DNA of 64,000 nucleotides from the NCBI RefSeq assembly GCF_024721175.1, contig NZ_CP099400.1:338073-402072 (forward strand), read 5' to 3'. The notes beneath the pieces are model-generated. The model saw only the letters and a program-made list of their open reading frames with translations. It was not told the origin of the DNA and made no database searches. The DNA is from Rhizobium sp. Pop5 (GTDB lineage: Bacteria > Pseudomonadota > Alphaproteobacteria > Rhizobiales > Rhizobiaceae). The translations under genes and the position numbers were made by a program. This document shows positions 33,898 through 42,753 of the stretch, in pieces (the first letter of the stretch is position 1; each line of letters begins with the position of its first letter).

Positions 33898-36477
33898 TTA
33901 AAAGAGATCATACCTCGGATTTCGCTTCACCCACGTCGCTTTCGCGAGAAGCACCAGCCTCTCGTTCAACGATTTAGTCTTCGGAAGAGCTTTGAGTTCT
34001 TGCGAAGTTAGTTCGCCCGAAAAAGCTTCTGCTGCCTTCTTTTTTGCGGCATCAGCTAAAGATGCGAGTTCCTTGTCCGACTGTTTTTTAGGGTCGCCGG
34101 TTCCGGGCCGGTTGAGTGCGCTTGCAAGTGAGAAATAGTGTGCAGCGGTGACTAGGCTTTCGGAGTTCGAGCCGTCGCCCTTAGCCATTTTTGCTCGTTC
34201 GAACGCACTCCAGTAGTCGCCGCGCTCCGCGCCCATCTCCAGCCATCTGATGGCTTCAGTCTCGTCTTTGGGCACTCCCAAGCCATCTCTGTACATAAGG
34301 CCTATATTTCGCGGCGCATAAGGCTGGCCGCCTTCTGCTGCCCTTTTAAAAAGCTCAAGGGCCTTCTCAAGATCCTGCGGTACACCTTTGCCCGCGCGAT
34401 AAATCATCCCAAGGCTGTTCATCGAATATATGTCGTCTCGCTTGAGACCTGACTCGTAAAAGCGAACGCCACGTTCTACATCGGCTGTGACATTGACGCC
34501 GTTTAAGAAGATGTAGCCAAGTTCGTTCATTGCGTAGGTATGGCCCAAGTCGGCGGCCTGCAGCATTAGCTTCAGGCCTTCTTGGGTATCGGCTTTGGCA
34601 CCTCTGCCATAGTAGAGGCTTTTCCCGTAGGCGTAGAGCGCAAAAGGATCTCCCTTCTTCGCGCCCATGGCGGCTATCTCGCTCGACTTTTCTAGGTTCG
34701 TCGGTACAGACGCTCCGATGAGATAGAGGGCAGAGATCTCAGAAATTGCCCTTACATGTCCGGCATCCATCGCCTTCTTGATCGTCTCAAAGGCCGTCTT
34801 CGTGTCGCGGTTGGCAAGCTGGGCGCGGCCGAGCTGGTAGATGAAGCGCGCGACCTCGGGATAGGTCTTCATCGCCTCGGTGCAGGCACGCACGGCAACG
34901 GCTGGGTCGATTTCGTTCGGTAGTTTGCCTGCTGTCACTCCCTGCAGGTCGAGGGGCGCTGCGGCTGCGGTATCACAAGCGTCGAGCGTCGGCTTGAAGC
35001 TGACGGTCGCGGGCGGCAGGTCGTCGTTTGCGGCTTGCAGCGTCACGGCGAAGGTCTGGTTTTCCGTACCGATCTGCGGCTCGTAGGAAAGGGCGGGAAT
35101 ATCGGCTGCCTCAAGCACATGGCCGAGCCCGATCACCCGGTCTCCGGCACGCAGCGTGCCTTTATCAGGCAGGGCGGCGACCTTGAAGGTCATTTCTCCC
35201 GCCGAAGCGGGTACTACGGGCAGGCTGGCCTTGACGGGGCCGACGCCGATCGTTGCGTCGATATCGCGCGGCAGTTCCTTCAGATAGGCGCCGGCATCGG
35301 CAAGCCGTGTCTGTTTCTCCTGTTCCAGCTGGGCGAGCTTGGCGCCGGCATCGGCCGAGACGGTGATCGCGACCACCCCCTGGGTCGCCTGGCCGTAAGG
35401 GTCGCTGACGGTATAGCCGATCAGGCCGACGGTTCCGGCGGCAACGCCCGTGGAATCGTAGGTCAGCGCCGTCAGCGCCGCGGCGGGAAGTTTTGCGCCC
35501 TGCTCGACCGGCTTGCCGTCGAAGGTAAGCTTGCCGGTTTGCGGAAGCTGATTAAGGGTGACGATAAGAGCCGAGCCTGTCTTGTCATGCGGCGGGGCAA
35601 TGGAAAGTTTCGTGGCGGCAGCACCTTCCGGCACGCTCGCCTGCTGCATTGGTTCGACGCTCGGCGGCGGCGGCGCCGGAATGAAATAGAAGCTGTCGGT
35701 CAGCGAGGAGTTTTCCCAGGGGACCTGCTTGCCGTCGGTCATCGCGATCACGTCGCGACGCACATCAGTCAGGACCTGGCGGATTTCCTTGTTGGGCTCG
35801 CTGGCGCGTTTGATGAAGGATTCTGAATATGGGCTGAGCGCCCCGCTGCCGTCGAGCGCCACCTGGCCGGGTTCGGTGGAAAAGGCGATCAGGCTGCCAA
35901 GATCGCTATCGATGCGCGCAAGTCCGCGTGTCGCGCCGACCGGTTCCAGCTTTTCGGCCATCCAGAATTTCTGCGCGTTGAACGGATTGTTGCGGCAGGC
36001 ATCGAGGAAGATCAGCTGCACGCGCGAATTCTGTTTGAGGTGGTTCAGGATCAAGTCGAGCGGCATGGTCTGCGTCTCGACGTCGTAGGGTGTCTCAAGC
36101 GTCGCATCGACCGGCACGATGAAGTTCTGCCCCCCCACCTGGATGCCATGGCCCGCGTAATAAATAAGGCCGGCTTCGGCATTGTTGGTCGAACGCAGGA
36201 AGCGACGCACGGTATCTTCGAGACCGATGCGGTCGACATTAACGCCGATCGTCACGTCGAAACCGGCCGCGCGCAACGTATTGGCGACCTCTTCGACATC
36301 ATTGGCGGGATTGGGAAGCGAGGGTAGCGTCTTGTAGACCGAATTGCCGATGACGAGGGCCACGCGGCGTCCGCTCTCCTCGGTAATGGCGGCATGGGCC
36401 GTGCCGAGCGACAGCAGTATTGCCGCGGCAATCAGCAGATAGGCATACAGTCTCCTGACGGCGTGAAACTTGGGCAT
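33898..36477 (-). CDS. Secreted caspase-like protease with Sel1 repeats
   Basis: An 859-aa protein. A signal peptide (1-29, ending AHA) is followed by a caspase/peptidase C14 domain (RRVALVIGNSVY) with intact His110 (YYAGHG) and Cys161 (LDACRNNPF). The middle part (~280-520) has cadherin-like or Ig-like repeats (LTYDSTGVAAGTVGLIGYTV). The C-terminal half carries about five Sel1/TPR-type repeats (GMIYRAGKGVPQDLEKALEL, GLGVPKDETEAIRWLE). Rhizobia often have such caspase-Sel1 proteins singly; here it is next to two further caspase-fold genes. The ribosome site is weak. The substrate is unknown; the related orthocaspases cut after Arg or Lys. Confidence 0.88.
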   Translation of the reverse strand: MPKFHAVRRLYAYLLIAAAILLSLGTAHAAITEESGRRVALVIGNSVYKTLPSLPNPANDVEEVANTLRAAGFDVTIGVNVDRIGLEDTVRRFLRSTNNAEAGLIYYAGHGIQVGGQNFIVPVDATLETPYDVETQTMPLDLILNHLKQNSRVQLIFLDACRNNPFNAQKFWMAEKLEPVGATRGLARIDSDLGSLIAFSTEPGQVALDGSGALSPYSESFIKRASEPNKEIRQVLTDVRRDVIAMTDGKQVPWENSSLTDSFYFIPAPPPPSVEPMQQASVPEGAAATKLSIAPPHDKTGSALIVTLNQLPQTGKLTFDGKPVEQGAKLPAAALTALTYDSTGVAAGTVGLIGYTVSDPYGQATQGVVAITVSADAGAKLAQLEQEKQTRLADAGAYLKELPRDIDATIGVGPVKASLPVVPASAGEMTFKVAALPDKGTLRAGDRVIGLGHVLEAADIPALSYEPQIGTENQTFAVTLQAANDDLPPATVSFKPTLDACDTAAAAPLDLQGVTAGKLPNEIDPAVAVRACTEAMKTYPEVARFIYQLGRAQLANRDTKTAFETIKKAMDAGHVRAISEISALYLIGASVPTNLEKSSEIAAMGAKKGDPFALYAYGKSLYYGRGAKADTQEGLKLMLQAADLGHTYAMNELGYIFLNGVNVTADVERGVRFYESGLKRDDIYSMNSLGMIYRAGKGVPQDLEKALELFKRAAEGGQPYAPRNIGLMYRDGLGVPKDETEAIRWLEMGAERGDYWSAFERAKMAKGDGSNSESLVTAAHYFSLASALNRPGTGDPKKQSDKELASLADAAKKKAAEAFSGELTSQELKALPKTKSLNERLVLLAKATWVKRNPRYDLF

Positions 36478-36723
36478 GGCTGGATCGCAAACATTCTATT
36501 GTTTCTGTTCAATAAAATTTGCTGGCCTGCTGGTGCTTGGCCCCCTCCGCATTCACGTTTCAAAAATATTCCTCGGCGGTCTAAAAAGCAAGCTTCGCCG
36601 CCTCCAACAGAATTGGAGCGGCTCCGCCAGATTGGAAGCTCTGCCGCAGGCAAGAAAGACTGTAAAAAGTCCGAAAATCTTCCTGCGGTCGTTCTGGGAT
36701 ACGTCAGCTTCGATGACGTTTTC

Positions 36724-38001
36724 TTAGCGCCGAAACGTATAGTTGCTGATTGAGGCCGGTTTCATCTCGATAGAGAAGCCCGGGAGGGTCGGCGGCATGT
36801 AGGCGGCATCCTCGATGCGGCAGGGGTCGAGGAAGTGTTCGTGCAGATGGTCGACATATTCGATGACGCGGCCGTCCTTGGTCCCCGAGACCGCGACATA
36901 GTCGATCATCGACAGATGCTGCACATATTCGCAGAGGCCGACGCCGCCGGCATGCGGCCAGACCGGTCGGCCGAATTTGGCGGCGATCAGGAGCACGGCG
37001 AGCACTTCGTTCAGACCGCCCATGCGGCAGGAATCGATCTGAACGATATCGATCGCGCCTTCGGCGATGAACTGCTTGAACATGATGCGGTTCTGGCACA
37101 TCTCGCCGGTCGCGACTTTCACCGGCGCGATCGCCTGGCGGATCTTGCGGTGACCGGCGACGTCGTCGGGGCTGGTGGGCTCTTCGATGAAGAAGGGCTT
37201 GGCGAAGGAGAGCGCCTTGACCCAGTCGATCGCCTGGCCGACATCCCAGACCTGGTTGGCGTCGATCATCAGATAGCGATCGGGACCGATCACCTCGCGG
37301 GCGATCCTGAGGCGGCGGATATCGTCTTCCAGGTCGCGGCCGACCTTCATCTTGATATGGTTGAAGCCGGCGTCGATCGCTTCCTGGCAGAGGCGCCGCA
37401 GCTTTTCGTCTTCATATCCCAGCCAGCCGGCCGAGGTCGTGTAGCAGGCATAGCCCTCCTTTTCGAGGGTGGCGATGCGTTCCGCCTTGCCCGCCTCAGC
37501 GCGCTTCAGGATCTCGATTGCCTCGTCGCGCGTCAGCACATCGGTGAGGTAGCGGTAATCGACGATATCGGCGATCTCTTCCGGCGACATTTCGGCAACG
37601 AGCCGCCAGACGGGCTTGCCGGCCTGTTTGGCGAGCAGATCCCAGACGGCGTTGACGACGGCGCCGGTCGCCAGATGAATGGCGCCCTTCTCCGGGCCGA
37701 TCCAGCGCAGCTGGCTGTCGCTCGTGAGATGCCGCCAGAACTTGCCGGGATGGGCGAGAACATCGGCAAGCTCAGTGCCGACGACGAGGTGGCGCATCGC
37801 TTCGATCGCCATGCAGCAAATGTCGTTGCCGCGGCCGATGGTGAAGGTCAGGCCGTGGCCGGCAAGATCAGGCGCATCCGTATCGAGAATGACGTAGGCG
37901 GCCGAATAGTCCGGATCGGGGTTCATCGCATCGGAGCCGTCCAGGCTTTGCGACGTGGGGAAACGAAGGTCGAAGACGCGAAGGTCGGTGATGCGGGTCA
38001 T
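36724..38001 (-). CDS. L-fuconate dehydratase (enolase superfamily)
   Basis: A 425-aa mandelate-racemase/enolase-type acid-sugar dehydratase. It has the KxK base (HIKMKVG), metal ligands Asp (MIDANQ), Glu (FIEEP) and Glu (ATGEMCQN), and the His base in WPHAGGVGL. The N-terminal segment ([21 protein letters not shown]) is typical of FucD, which turns L-fuconate into 2-keto-3-deoxy-L-fuconate. It sits beside the matching dehydrogenase, lactonase and an IclR regulator. It has a GGGAGG ribosome site. Confidence 0.9.
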   Translation of the reverse strand: MTRITDLRVFDLRFPTSQSLDGSDAMNPDPDYSAAYVILDTDAPDLAGHGLTFTIGRGNDICCMAIEAMRHLVVGTELADVLAHPGKFWRHLTSDSQLRWIGPEKGAIHLATGAVVNAVWDLLAKQAGKPVWRLVAEMSPEEIADIVDYRYLTDVLTRDEAIEILKRAEAGKAERIATLEKEGYACYTTSAGWLGYEDEKLRRLCQEAIDAGFNHIKMKVGRDLEDDIRRLRIAREVIGPDRYLMIDANQVWDVGQAIDWVKALSFAKPFFIEEPTSPDDVAGHRKIRQAIAPVKVATGEMCQNRIMFKQFIAEGAIDIVQIDSCRMGGLNEVLAVLLIAAKFGRPVWPHAGGVGLCEYVQHLSMIDYVAVSGTKDGRVIEYVDHLHEHFLDPCRIEDAAYMPPTLPGFSIEMKPASISNYTFRR

Positions 38002-38122
38002 GATTGTTCCTCCCGATTGTAATTGTATTGGGCCGGTGGCGGTGGCCGAACCGGCCGGCAGGCTGCCGGCCGCTGCATGTCGTCATCGCAACCGCTGCAC
38101 GGTTTTGCGCGATATGCTCCGA

Positions 38123-38857
38123 TCAGATCGTCCAGCCGCCGTCGATGGCGATCGCCTGGCCCGACGTGTAGGTCGCCCCGGCGAGATACACGGCGAGATC
38201 GGCGATCTCCTCCGGCGTGCCGAGCCGGCCCATCGGCTGGCGAGCGATGAAGGCGGCGCGCGCCGCATCATAATCGCCTTGCGCGCGCATGCGGTCCTGC
38301 AGCGACGGGCTTTCCACCGTGCCGGGGCAGATGGCGTTGCAGCGGATGCCTTGAGCGACGTAATCGGCGGCGACGGCTTTAGTGAGGCCGATGACCGCCG
38401 CTTTGGTAACGCCGTAGGCGAAGCGGTTCGGCACGCCCTTGATGCTGGAGGCGACGGAGGCCATGTTGATGATCGCCCCATCCTTGCGTTCGAGCATGCC
38501 GGGCAGCACCGCGCGGATCGTCCGGATCATCGCCTTGACGTTGAGATCGAAGGCGAATTCGAGATCGGAATCCGGCATTTCGAGGATCGAGCCCGCATGC
38601 ACAAAGCCGGCGCAGTTGAAGAGCACGTCGACGGCGCCGATCTCGGCGACGAGGGCCGTGACCGCATCACCGTCGAGCACATTCAGTTTATGGGTGGAAA
38701 CGCCGGTTTCGGCGGCGAGCGTTGCCAGAGCATCGGTGTTGATGTCGGTCGCGTGGACCTTGGCCCCGGCCGCGGCAAAGGCCATTGCCGTCGCCCGGCC
38801 AATGCCCTGACCGGCGGCGGTGATGAGAACGGTCTTGCCGGAAAGTCTGTTTGTCAT
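38123..38857 (-). CDS. SDR, probably 2-keto-3-deoxy-L-fuconate dehydrogenase
   Basis: A 244-aa SDR with cofactor motif TAAGQGIGRAT, catalytic Ser (MASVASS) and YGVTK. The pattern NCAGFVHAGSILE plus VASSIKGVPNRFAYG and CNAICPGTVESPSL is characteristic of the DHRS6-like group that includes 2-keto-3-deoxy-L-fuconate 4-dehydrogenase. It lies upstream of, and is probably co-transcribed with, the L-fuconate dehydratase gene (121-bp gap). It could instead act on L-fucose itself, since no other fucose dehydrogenase is seen. Confidence 0.85.
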   Translation of the reverse strand: MTNRLSGKTVLITAAGQGIGRATAMAFAAAGAKVHATDINTDALATLAAETGVSTHKLNVLDGDAVTALVAEIGAVDVLFNCAGFVHAGSILEMPDSDLEFAFDLNVKAMIRTIRAVLPGMLERKDGAIINMASVASSIKGVPNRFAYGVTKAAVIGLTKAVAADYVAQGIRCNAICPGTVESPSLQDRMRAQGDYDAARAAFIARQPMGRLGTPEEIADLAVYLAGATYTSGQAIAIDGGWTI

Positions 38858-39144
38858 ATCACGGACCTTTTCTTGATTTGATTGCGCTGAACGATGTGCG
38901 GCTCTGTCTCAGGTAAGGCGCAGCCATGAAGCTCGCCCGTCACCGTCTGTCATTTACTTTCTTTGCGCGCTTCGACCGGGTTCTGGCAAGATGTGTGCAC
39001 AGCACGTCGGCATGCTTCCGGCCAACGCCGGGGCGATAGCCGTTCCCATGGACCGCATGGTCTTCCTCCCTTTGTCCTCAGCCCGCTGATCTCCCGGTTC
39101 GGGGATCTTGGGTCTTTGTCTTCCCATCATGTCTTCAGGTATGA

Positions 39145-39169
39145 TTTGTCTGTTTATAGACAAACAGAC
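39145..39169. promoter_or_regulatory. Overlapping inverted repeats, candidate IclR operator
   Basis: In the 396-bp divergent region between the SDR and the IclR gene, GTCTGTTT (39148-39155) and AAACAGAC (39162-39169) form a perfect 8-bp repeat with a 6-bp spacer. TTTGTCT/AGACAAA forms a second, overlapping dyad. It is 85 bp before the IclR start. IclR proteins commonly bind such palindromes to control divergent catabolic genes. The rest of the 396 bp shows nothing else I can assign. Confidence 0.6.
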
Positions 39170-39253
39170 GATTGGCCAAGGGTCAAGTGCGAAGTTTTCC
39201 TTTTCCGGCTGCGGTTCTGCGTATATGCAGGACGATATTCACAGGAGGAAGGA

Positions 39254-40045
39254 ATGGAGATCGACGAGTCAGACCGCTACCGCGCTCCCGCTCTCGACAA
39301 GGGCCTCGATATTCTGGAGCTGCTTGCCGGCGTTGACAGCGGCCTCACCCAGGCGGAGATCGCCAAGCGGCTCGACCGCAGCCCCAATGAATTCTATCGC
39401 ATGCTCGACCGTCTGGTTCGCCGCGGTTACGTCACCCGGCTGGATGGCGATCGCTACTCGCTGACGCTGAAGCTCTTCGGCCTCGCCCAGCTGCACGCGC
39501 CGGTGCGCCGCCTTGCCTCCTATGCCACGCCCCTGATGCGCGATCTTGCCCAGCGTACGCGGCAGGCCAATCACCTCGCCGTCTTCGACCGCGGCGCGGC
39601 TGTCGTCATCGCCCAGCAGGAAGCGCCGGACTACTGGGGATTTTCGATCCGCGTCGGTGCTCATATCAGCCTCTTCGACACCGGTTCGGGTCATGTGCTG
39701 CTGGCCTTCCGCAGCGAGGAGGAACGGGAGATGATGATCTCGGAACATGTGCGCAGCCGCGCCGACATCGAGCTTGGCGCCGAATTTTACGATCGCCTCG
39801 ACCAGATCCGCGAACGTGGCTACGAGATGATGGCGAGCGCACAGACATCAGGGGTCTACAATCTTTCCGCTCCCGTTCTCGGGCCGGATCGGCGCTGCAT
39901 CGCAGCCCTGACCTGTCCCTTCATCGCTCTCGTGAATGCGCCTTCGTCACCCGATATCAGCCAGACAGTTCTGCTGGTGCAGAAGGCCGCGGCCCAGCTT
40001 TCGCTGCTGGCCGGAGCCGACGTCGCCAACCCTGCTGACGGCTGA
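39254..40045 (+). CDS. IclR-family regulator of fucose catabolism
   Basis: A 263-aa IclR protein. The N-terminal winged HTH (LTQAEIAKRLDRSPNEFYRM, LVRRGYVTR) is followed by an effector-binding GAF-like domain. The start is fixed by AGGAGGAAGGA six bases before the ATG; earlier in-frame starts lie inside the operator region. It is divergent from the SDR/dehydratase genes and upstream of the lactonase gene, so it probably represses all of them until L-fuconate or a derivative appears. The effector is not known. Confidence 0.88.
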   Translation: MEIDESDRYRAPALDKGLDILELLAGVDSGLTQAEIAKRLDRSPNEFYRMLDRLVRRGYVTRLDGDRYSLTLKLFGLAQLHAPVRRLASYATPLMRDLAQRTRQANHLAVFDRGAAVVIAQQEAPDYWGFSIRVGAHISLFDTGSGHVLLAFRSEEEREMMISEHVRSRADIELGAEFYDRLDQIRERGYEMMASAQTSGVYNLSAPVLGPDRRCIAALTCPFIALVNAPSSPDISQTVLLVQKAAAQLSLLAGADVANPADG

Positions 40046-40114
40046 TAATTTTTATTTGAACAATCCATTCACCAAAGTTAGGTTGCCGGAAAGCCACTCC
40101 TGGAGGAAAAGAGC

Positions 40115-40951
40115 GTGCTCATCGATACCCATCTGCATATCGTCGACCGGTCGGCGCTGCGCTATCCCTGGCTTTCGGCCGAACCCGACCTCGATCACGA
40201 TTTCCTCTACGAGACTTATGCGGCCGAGGCCCGACGCTGCGGCATCACGAAGGTGCTGCATATGGAGGTCGACGTTGATCCCGCCGTCATGCAGGCCGAG
40301 ACCGACCACGTCGCCGGCATTGCTAAAAGAGAAGGCAGCATGCTTGCCGGCGCCATCGTTTCCTGCCGGCCGGAAGAGGAAGGTTTTGCCGCCTATCTCG
40401 AGAGGCAAAAGGCCGATCCATTCGTCAAGGGATTCCGCCGCGTGCTCCATGTCGTGCCCGACAATGTGTCTGAAGGCGCGCTGTTCCGCGAAAACATCCG
40501 GCGGATCGGCGGCAGCGGCCTGACCTTCGATCTCTGCACGCTGCCGCATCAGGCAGGCCGCGTGACCGCCCTTCTCGATCTTGCTCCCGATGTGCAGTTC
40601 GTGCTCGACCATTGCGGCGTGCCCGATATCCGTTCGAATGCCTTCAAGCCCTGGAAGGCCGGCGTATCGGAGATAGCCCGGCGGCCGAACGTCATCTGCA
40701 AGGTCTCCGGCGTCGTCGCCTATGCCGATGCCGAAAGATGGACGGCTGAGACGCTGAGGCCCTATATCGAACATGTCACAGCAAGTTTCGGCTGGGATCG
40801 TGTCGTCTGGGGCAGCGACTGGCCCGTCTGCACGCGCGGCGGCGGGCTTTCCACCTGGGTAGCGGCGACCCATGCCGTGCTTTCCTCCAGCAGCGATGCG
40901 GAGCGTTCCAGGCTGCTTTTCGCCAATGCGCAGCGCATCTGGTCGCTCTGA
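40115..40951 (+). CDS. Amidohydrolase-2 family L-fuconolactonase-like enzyme
   Basis: A 278-aa TIM-barrel metal hydrolase starting with GTG (GGAGG ten bases upstream). It has the N-terminal DTHLHI metal motif, the FVLDHCG strand, and the C-terminal Asp in WGSDWPVC. COG3618 lactonases with this layout open L-fucono-1,5-lactone. It stands directly behind the IclR gene and completes three steps (lactone to acid, dehydration, oxidation) of oxidative L-fucose breakdown in this block. Related sugar lactones are possible substrates. Confidence 0.85.
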   Translation: MLIDTHLHIVDRSALRYPWLSAEPDLDHDFLYETYAAEARRCGITKVLHMEVDVDPAVMQAETDHVAGIAKREGSMLAGAIVSCRPEEEGFAAYLERQKADPFVKGFRRVLHVVPDNVSEGALFRENIRRIGGSGLTFDLCTLPHQAGRVTALLDLAPDVQFVLDHCGVPDIRSNAFKPWKAGVSEIARRPNVICKVSGVVAYADAERWTAETLRPYIEHVTASFGWDRVVWGSDWPVCTRGGGLSTWVAATHAVLSSSSDAERSRLLFANAQRIWSL

Positions 40952-41207
40952 TCCGCTTTACGCAATTCCTGACGGGAAGCACCGCAATTTTGCGGGAACG
41001 CTACGATATCGCGAAAAAAGTGATGTGCCTTACAAAAGTGCTACTTTGGCATGTTTTTTGCTGCTTCCTAAATGAAGCGACGCGATGTTTCGGTTTGAAA
41101 CGACTTACAACCAAACAATTGCTAGCTTTATTCATCTCGGGTAAAAGTTGTCAGGCAGGGATATGGCGAATAACATCATGTCCACTGGCCTCAGGAGGGA
41201 AAATAAA

Positions 41208-41612
41208 ATGAAAGAAGAACCGCATGCAGTGGATGTTCACGTCGGGAAGACCATCCGTATACAACGTCTGCTGAGGAAAGTTTCCCAGACGGAATTGGGC
41301 GATCGCGTCGGCGTGACGTTCCAGCAAATCCAGAAATATGAAAAGGGCTCAAACCGCGTTTCGGCCAGCATGCTGGTTGAAATCGCAGGCGCATTGAAGG
41401 TCGACGTCAGGACGTTCTTCGACGATCTATCGACGCCCGATACGGCTAACGACAACCCCGCTCCCAGCGAGGAATTCGTGATTTCGCGTGAGGGCGTCCT
41501 TCTCAATGCTGCGTTCTTCTCGATCAAGAACGAAGCACTTCGCAAGAAGATCCTGAAGCTCGTTCAGGCGATCGCCCACACCGAACAGTTGGAAGCTGAC
41601 GCGGCCGAATAA
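41208..41612 (+). CDS. XRE-family HTH regulator
   Basis: A 134-aa protein with an N-terminal lambda-repressor-like HTH (SQTELGDRVGVTFQQIQKYE, then KGSNRVSASMLVEIAGAL) and a C-terminal helical part. The ATG at 41208 has AGGAGGGA nine bases upstream; an in-frame extension to 41148 is less likely. Proteins of this length with this HTH are abundant in rhizobia; some influence stress or symbiosis. The 256 bp upstream is AT-rich compared with neighbours and probably contains its promoter. Confidence 0.88.
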   Translation: MKEEPHAVDVHVGKTIRIQRLLRKVSQTELGDRVGVTFQQIQKYEKGSNRVSASMLVEIAGALKVDVRTFFDDLSTPDTANDNPAPSEEFVISREGVLLNAAFFSIKNEALRKKILKLVQAIAHTEQLEADAAE

Positions 41613-41662
41613 ACCGGTTATCCGTCACGCGATCCCAACGGGCCGCATGAGGATCAATAGCG

Positions 41663-41678
41663 ATTGATCGCGATCAAT
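41663..41678. repeat. 16-bp palindrome in a GATC-rich cluster
   Basis: ATTGATCGCGATCAAT is a perfect palindrome inside a 50-bp stretch with six GATC tetramers. It lies at the 3' ends of two convergent genes and slightly overlaps the second. It could act as a bidirectional transcription stop or a protein-binding site. Confidence 0.5.
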
Positions 41679-41940
41679 GGCGATCGATCAGGATCAGATT
41701 CTCGCTGGCATCCTTCATTGCGATCTTGGCCTTGCTGCCGAGCAGCTTCTCGAGATTGACGTCTAGTTCCCTGTCGGGATCTATGCCGTCCCAATCGATG
41801 ACGACCTGCAGCAGCGCCATGTTCGTCAGGTGCATCAGATTACGCAGCTGAAGCTTTTCAGCCTCCTCCTTGGCTGCCGACAGCAGCCGGAAGATCCTTG
41901 CGTATTCACTGCCTGTACCTTCGGCATGTTGTTCAAACAT
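41674..41940 (-). CDS. 88-aa protein of unknown function
   Basis: A small acidic/basic mixed helical protein with no signal or membrane segment (start MFEQHAEGTGSEYARIFRLL). I do not recognise a domain. Codon use and GC match neighbouring genes, and the frame fills the space between the XRE and TfuA genes. A segment like KEEAEKLQLRNLMHLTNMAL suggests a helical bundle or dimer. It may be the first or a separate unit relative to the downstream RiPP genes, whose direction it shares. Confidence 0.6.
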   Translation of the reverse strand: MFEQHAEGTGSEYARIFRLLSAAKEEAEKLQLRNLMHLTNMALLQVVIDWDGIDPDRELDVNLEKLLGSKAKIAMKDASENLILIDRH

Positions 41941-42006
41941 CGTTCCCGCCCTCTTGGTCGTGAAACCCTACGATTCCATCACCAGTGCATCTTTCTGCCG
42001 CGACCG

Positions 42007-42753
42007 TTATTCTAGCGTTACAGGTGTCACGCTGCGCGTGACTTCGGCATGCAGAAGCTCCCAATGGGAAGTCGCGGCAAAGTGCCAGTCACGGTTGACG
42101 GGAAGGAATTCGTCCCGGCGCAGCCACTCCAGCACCAGCCGCGCATCGTTGCGCTTGCGCTCGACACGGTACTTGCGGATGGCTGCGAGAATGTGGTCGC
42201 GGCGCGGTTTACGGGCGAAGTGGCACTCGTCGACCACCTTCGCATAGGTACGCTCCGAAAAATGCAGAAAGCGGCCGGCAAGCAGCAATTTCTTGCGCTC
42301 GCCGGGCGAAATCTCGCCATTGGCATGAAGCGCATCGATCGTCGGCTCGAAATCGACCCAGGGCACGGACAGCGGCAGCCAGCCAAGTTCCTGCGGCGCA
42401 TGCACCAGCGCGACGGCCTCGTCGTCGATAATCCGTCCGGTCTCGTAATCTTCGAAGATCGAGCCGAGGCCGATCATCCCGAAAGGAGCGCATTCGGCTG
42501 CCCGCAGCGCTCCCATGCTGGCGCCGCCGGCAACCGCGACGTCGCGTTCGAGGGCGAAGAGGATTTCCTTGTGCCAGACCGAAGGCAGATCGCCGAAATA
42601 ACCGTCGACGAGGCCGATCGCCGTTGCGCCGTCCCGGACTGCCTTGAGGATGTCGCCGCAGGCGGCCGGCGGGCGGAAATCGATGCGGGGGGATCTCGCT
42701 CTTGCCGCGGCGAGATCGCTGCCGAGGCTGGGGCCGACGAACATCACCTTCAT
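42007..42753 (-). CDS. TfuA-like RiPP maturation protein
   Basis: A 248-aa TfuA-family protein (VMFVGPSLG at the start, IGLVDGYFGDLPSVWHKEI, then GASMGALRAAEC and GMIGLGSIFEDYETG). TfuA proteins work with YcaO enzymes; in known cases (thioviridamide, thiovarsolin, methyl-CoM reductase glycine) the pair installs backbone thioamides, with TfuA supplying or activating sulfur. The start overlaps the YcaO stop (ATGA), so the two are translationally coupled. Length and motifs are typical. Confidence 0.88.
   Translation of the reverse strand: MKVMFVGPSLGSDLAAARARSPRIDFRPPAACGDILKAVRDGATAIGLVDGYFGDLPSVWHKEILFALERDVAVAGGASMGALRAAECAPFGMIGLGSIFEDYETGRIIDDEAVALVHAPQELGWLPLSVPWVDFEPTIDALHANGEISPGERKKLLLAGRFLHFSERTYAKVVDECHFARKPRRDHILAAIRKYRVERKRNDARLVLEWLRRDEFLPVNRDWHFAATSHWELLHAEVTRSVTPVTLE

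Noticed and set aside
20081..36477. Cytosolic antiphage caspase system (CBASS/Avs-like)
   Set aside because: No nucleotide cyclase, STAND NTPase or sensor gene is present, and the caspase-fold proteins carry export signals.
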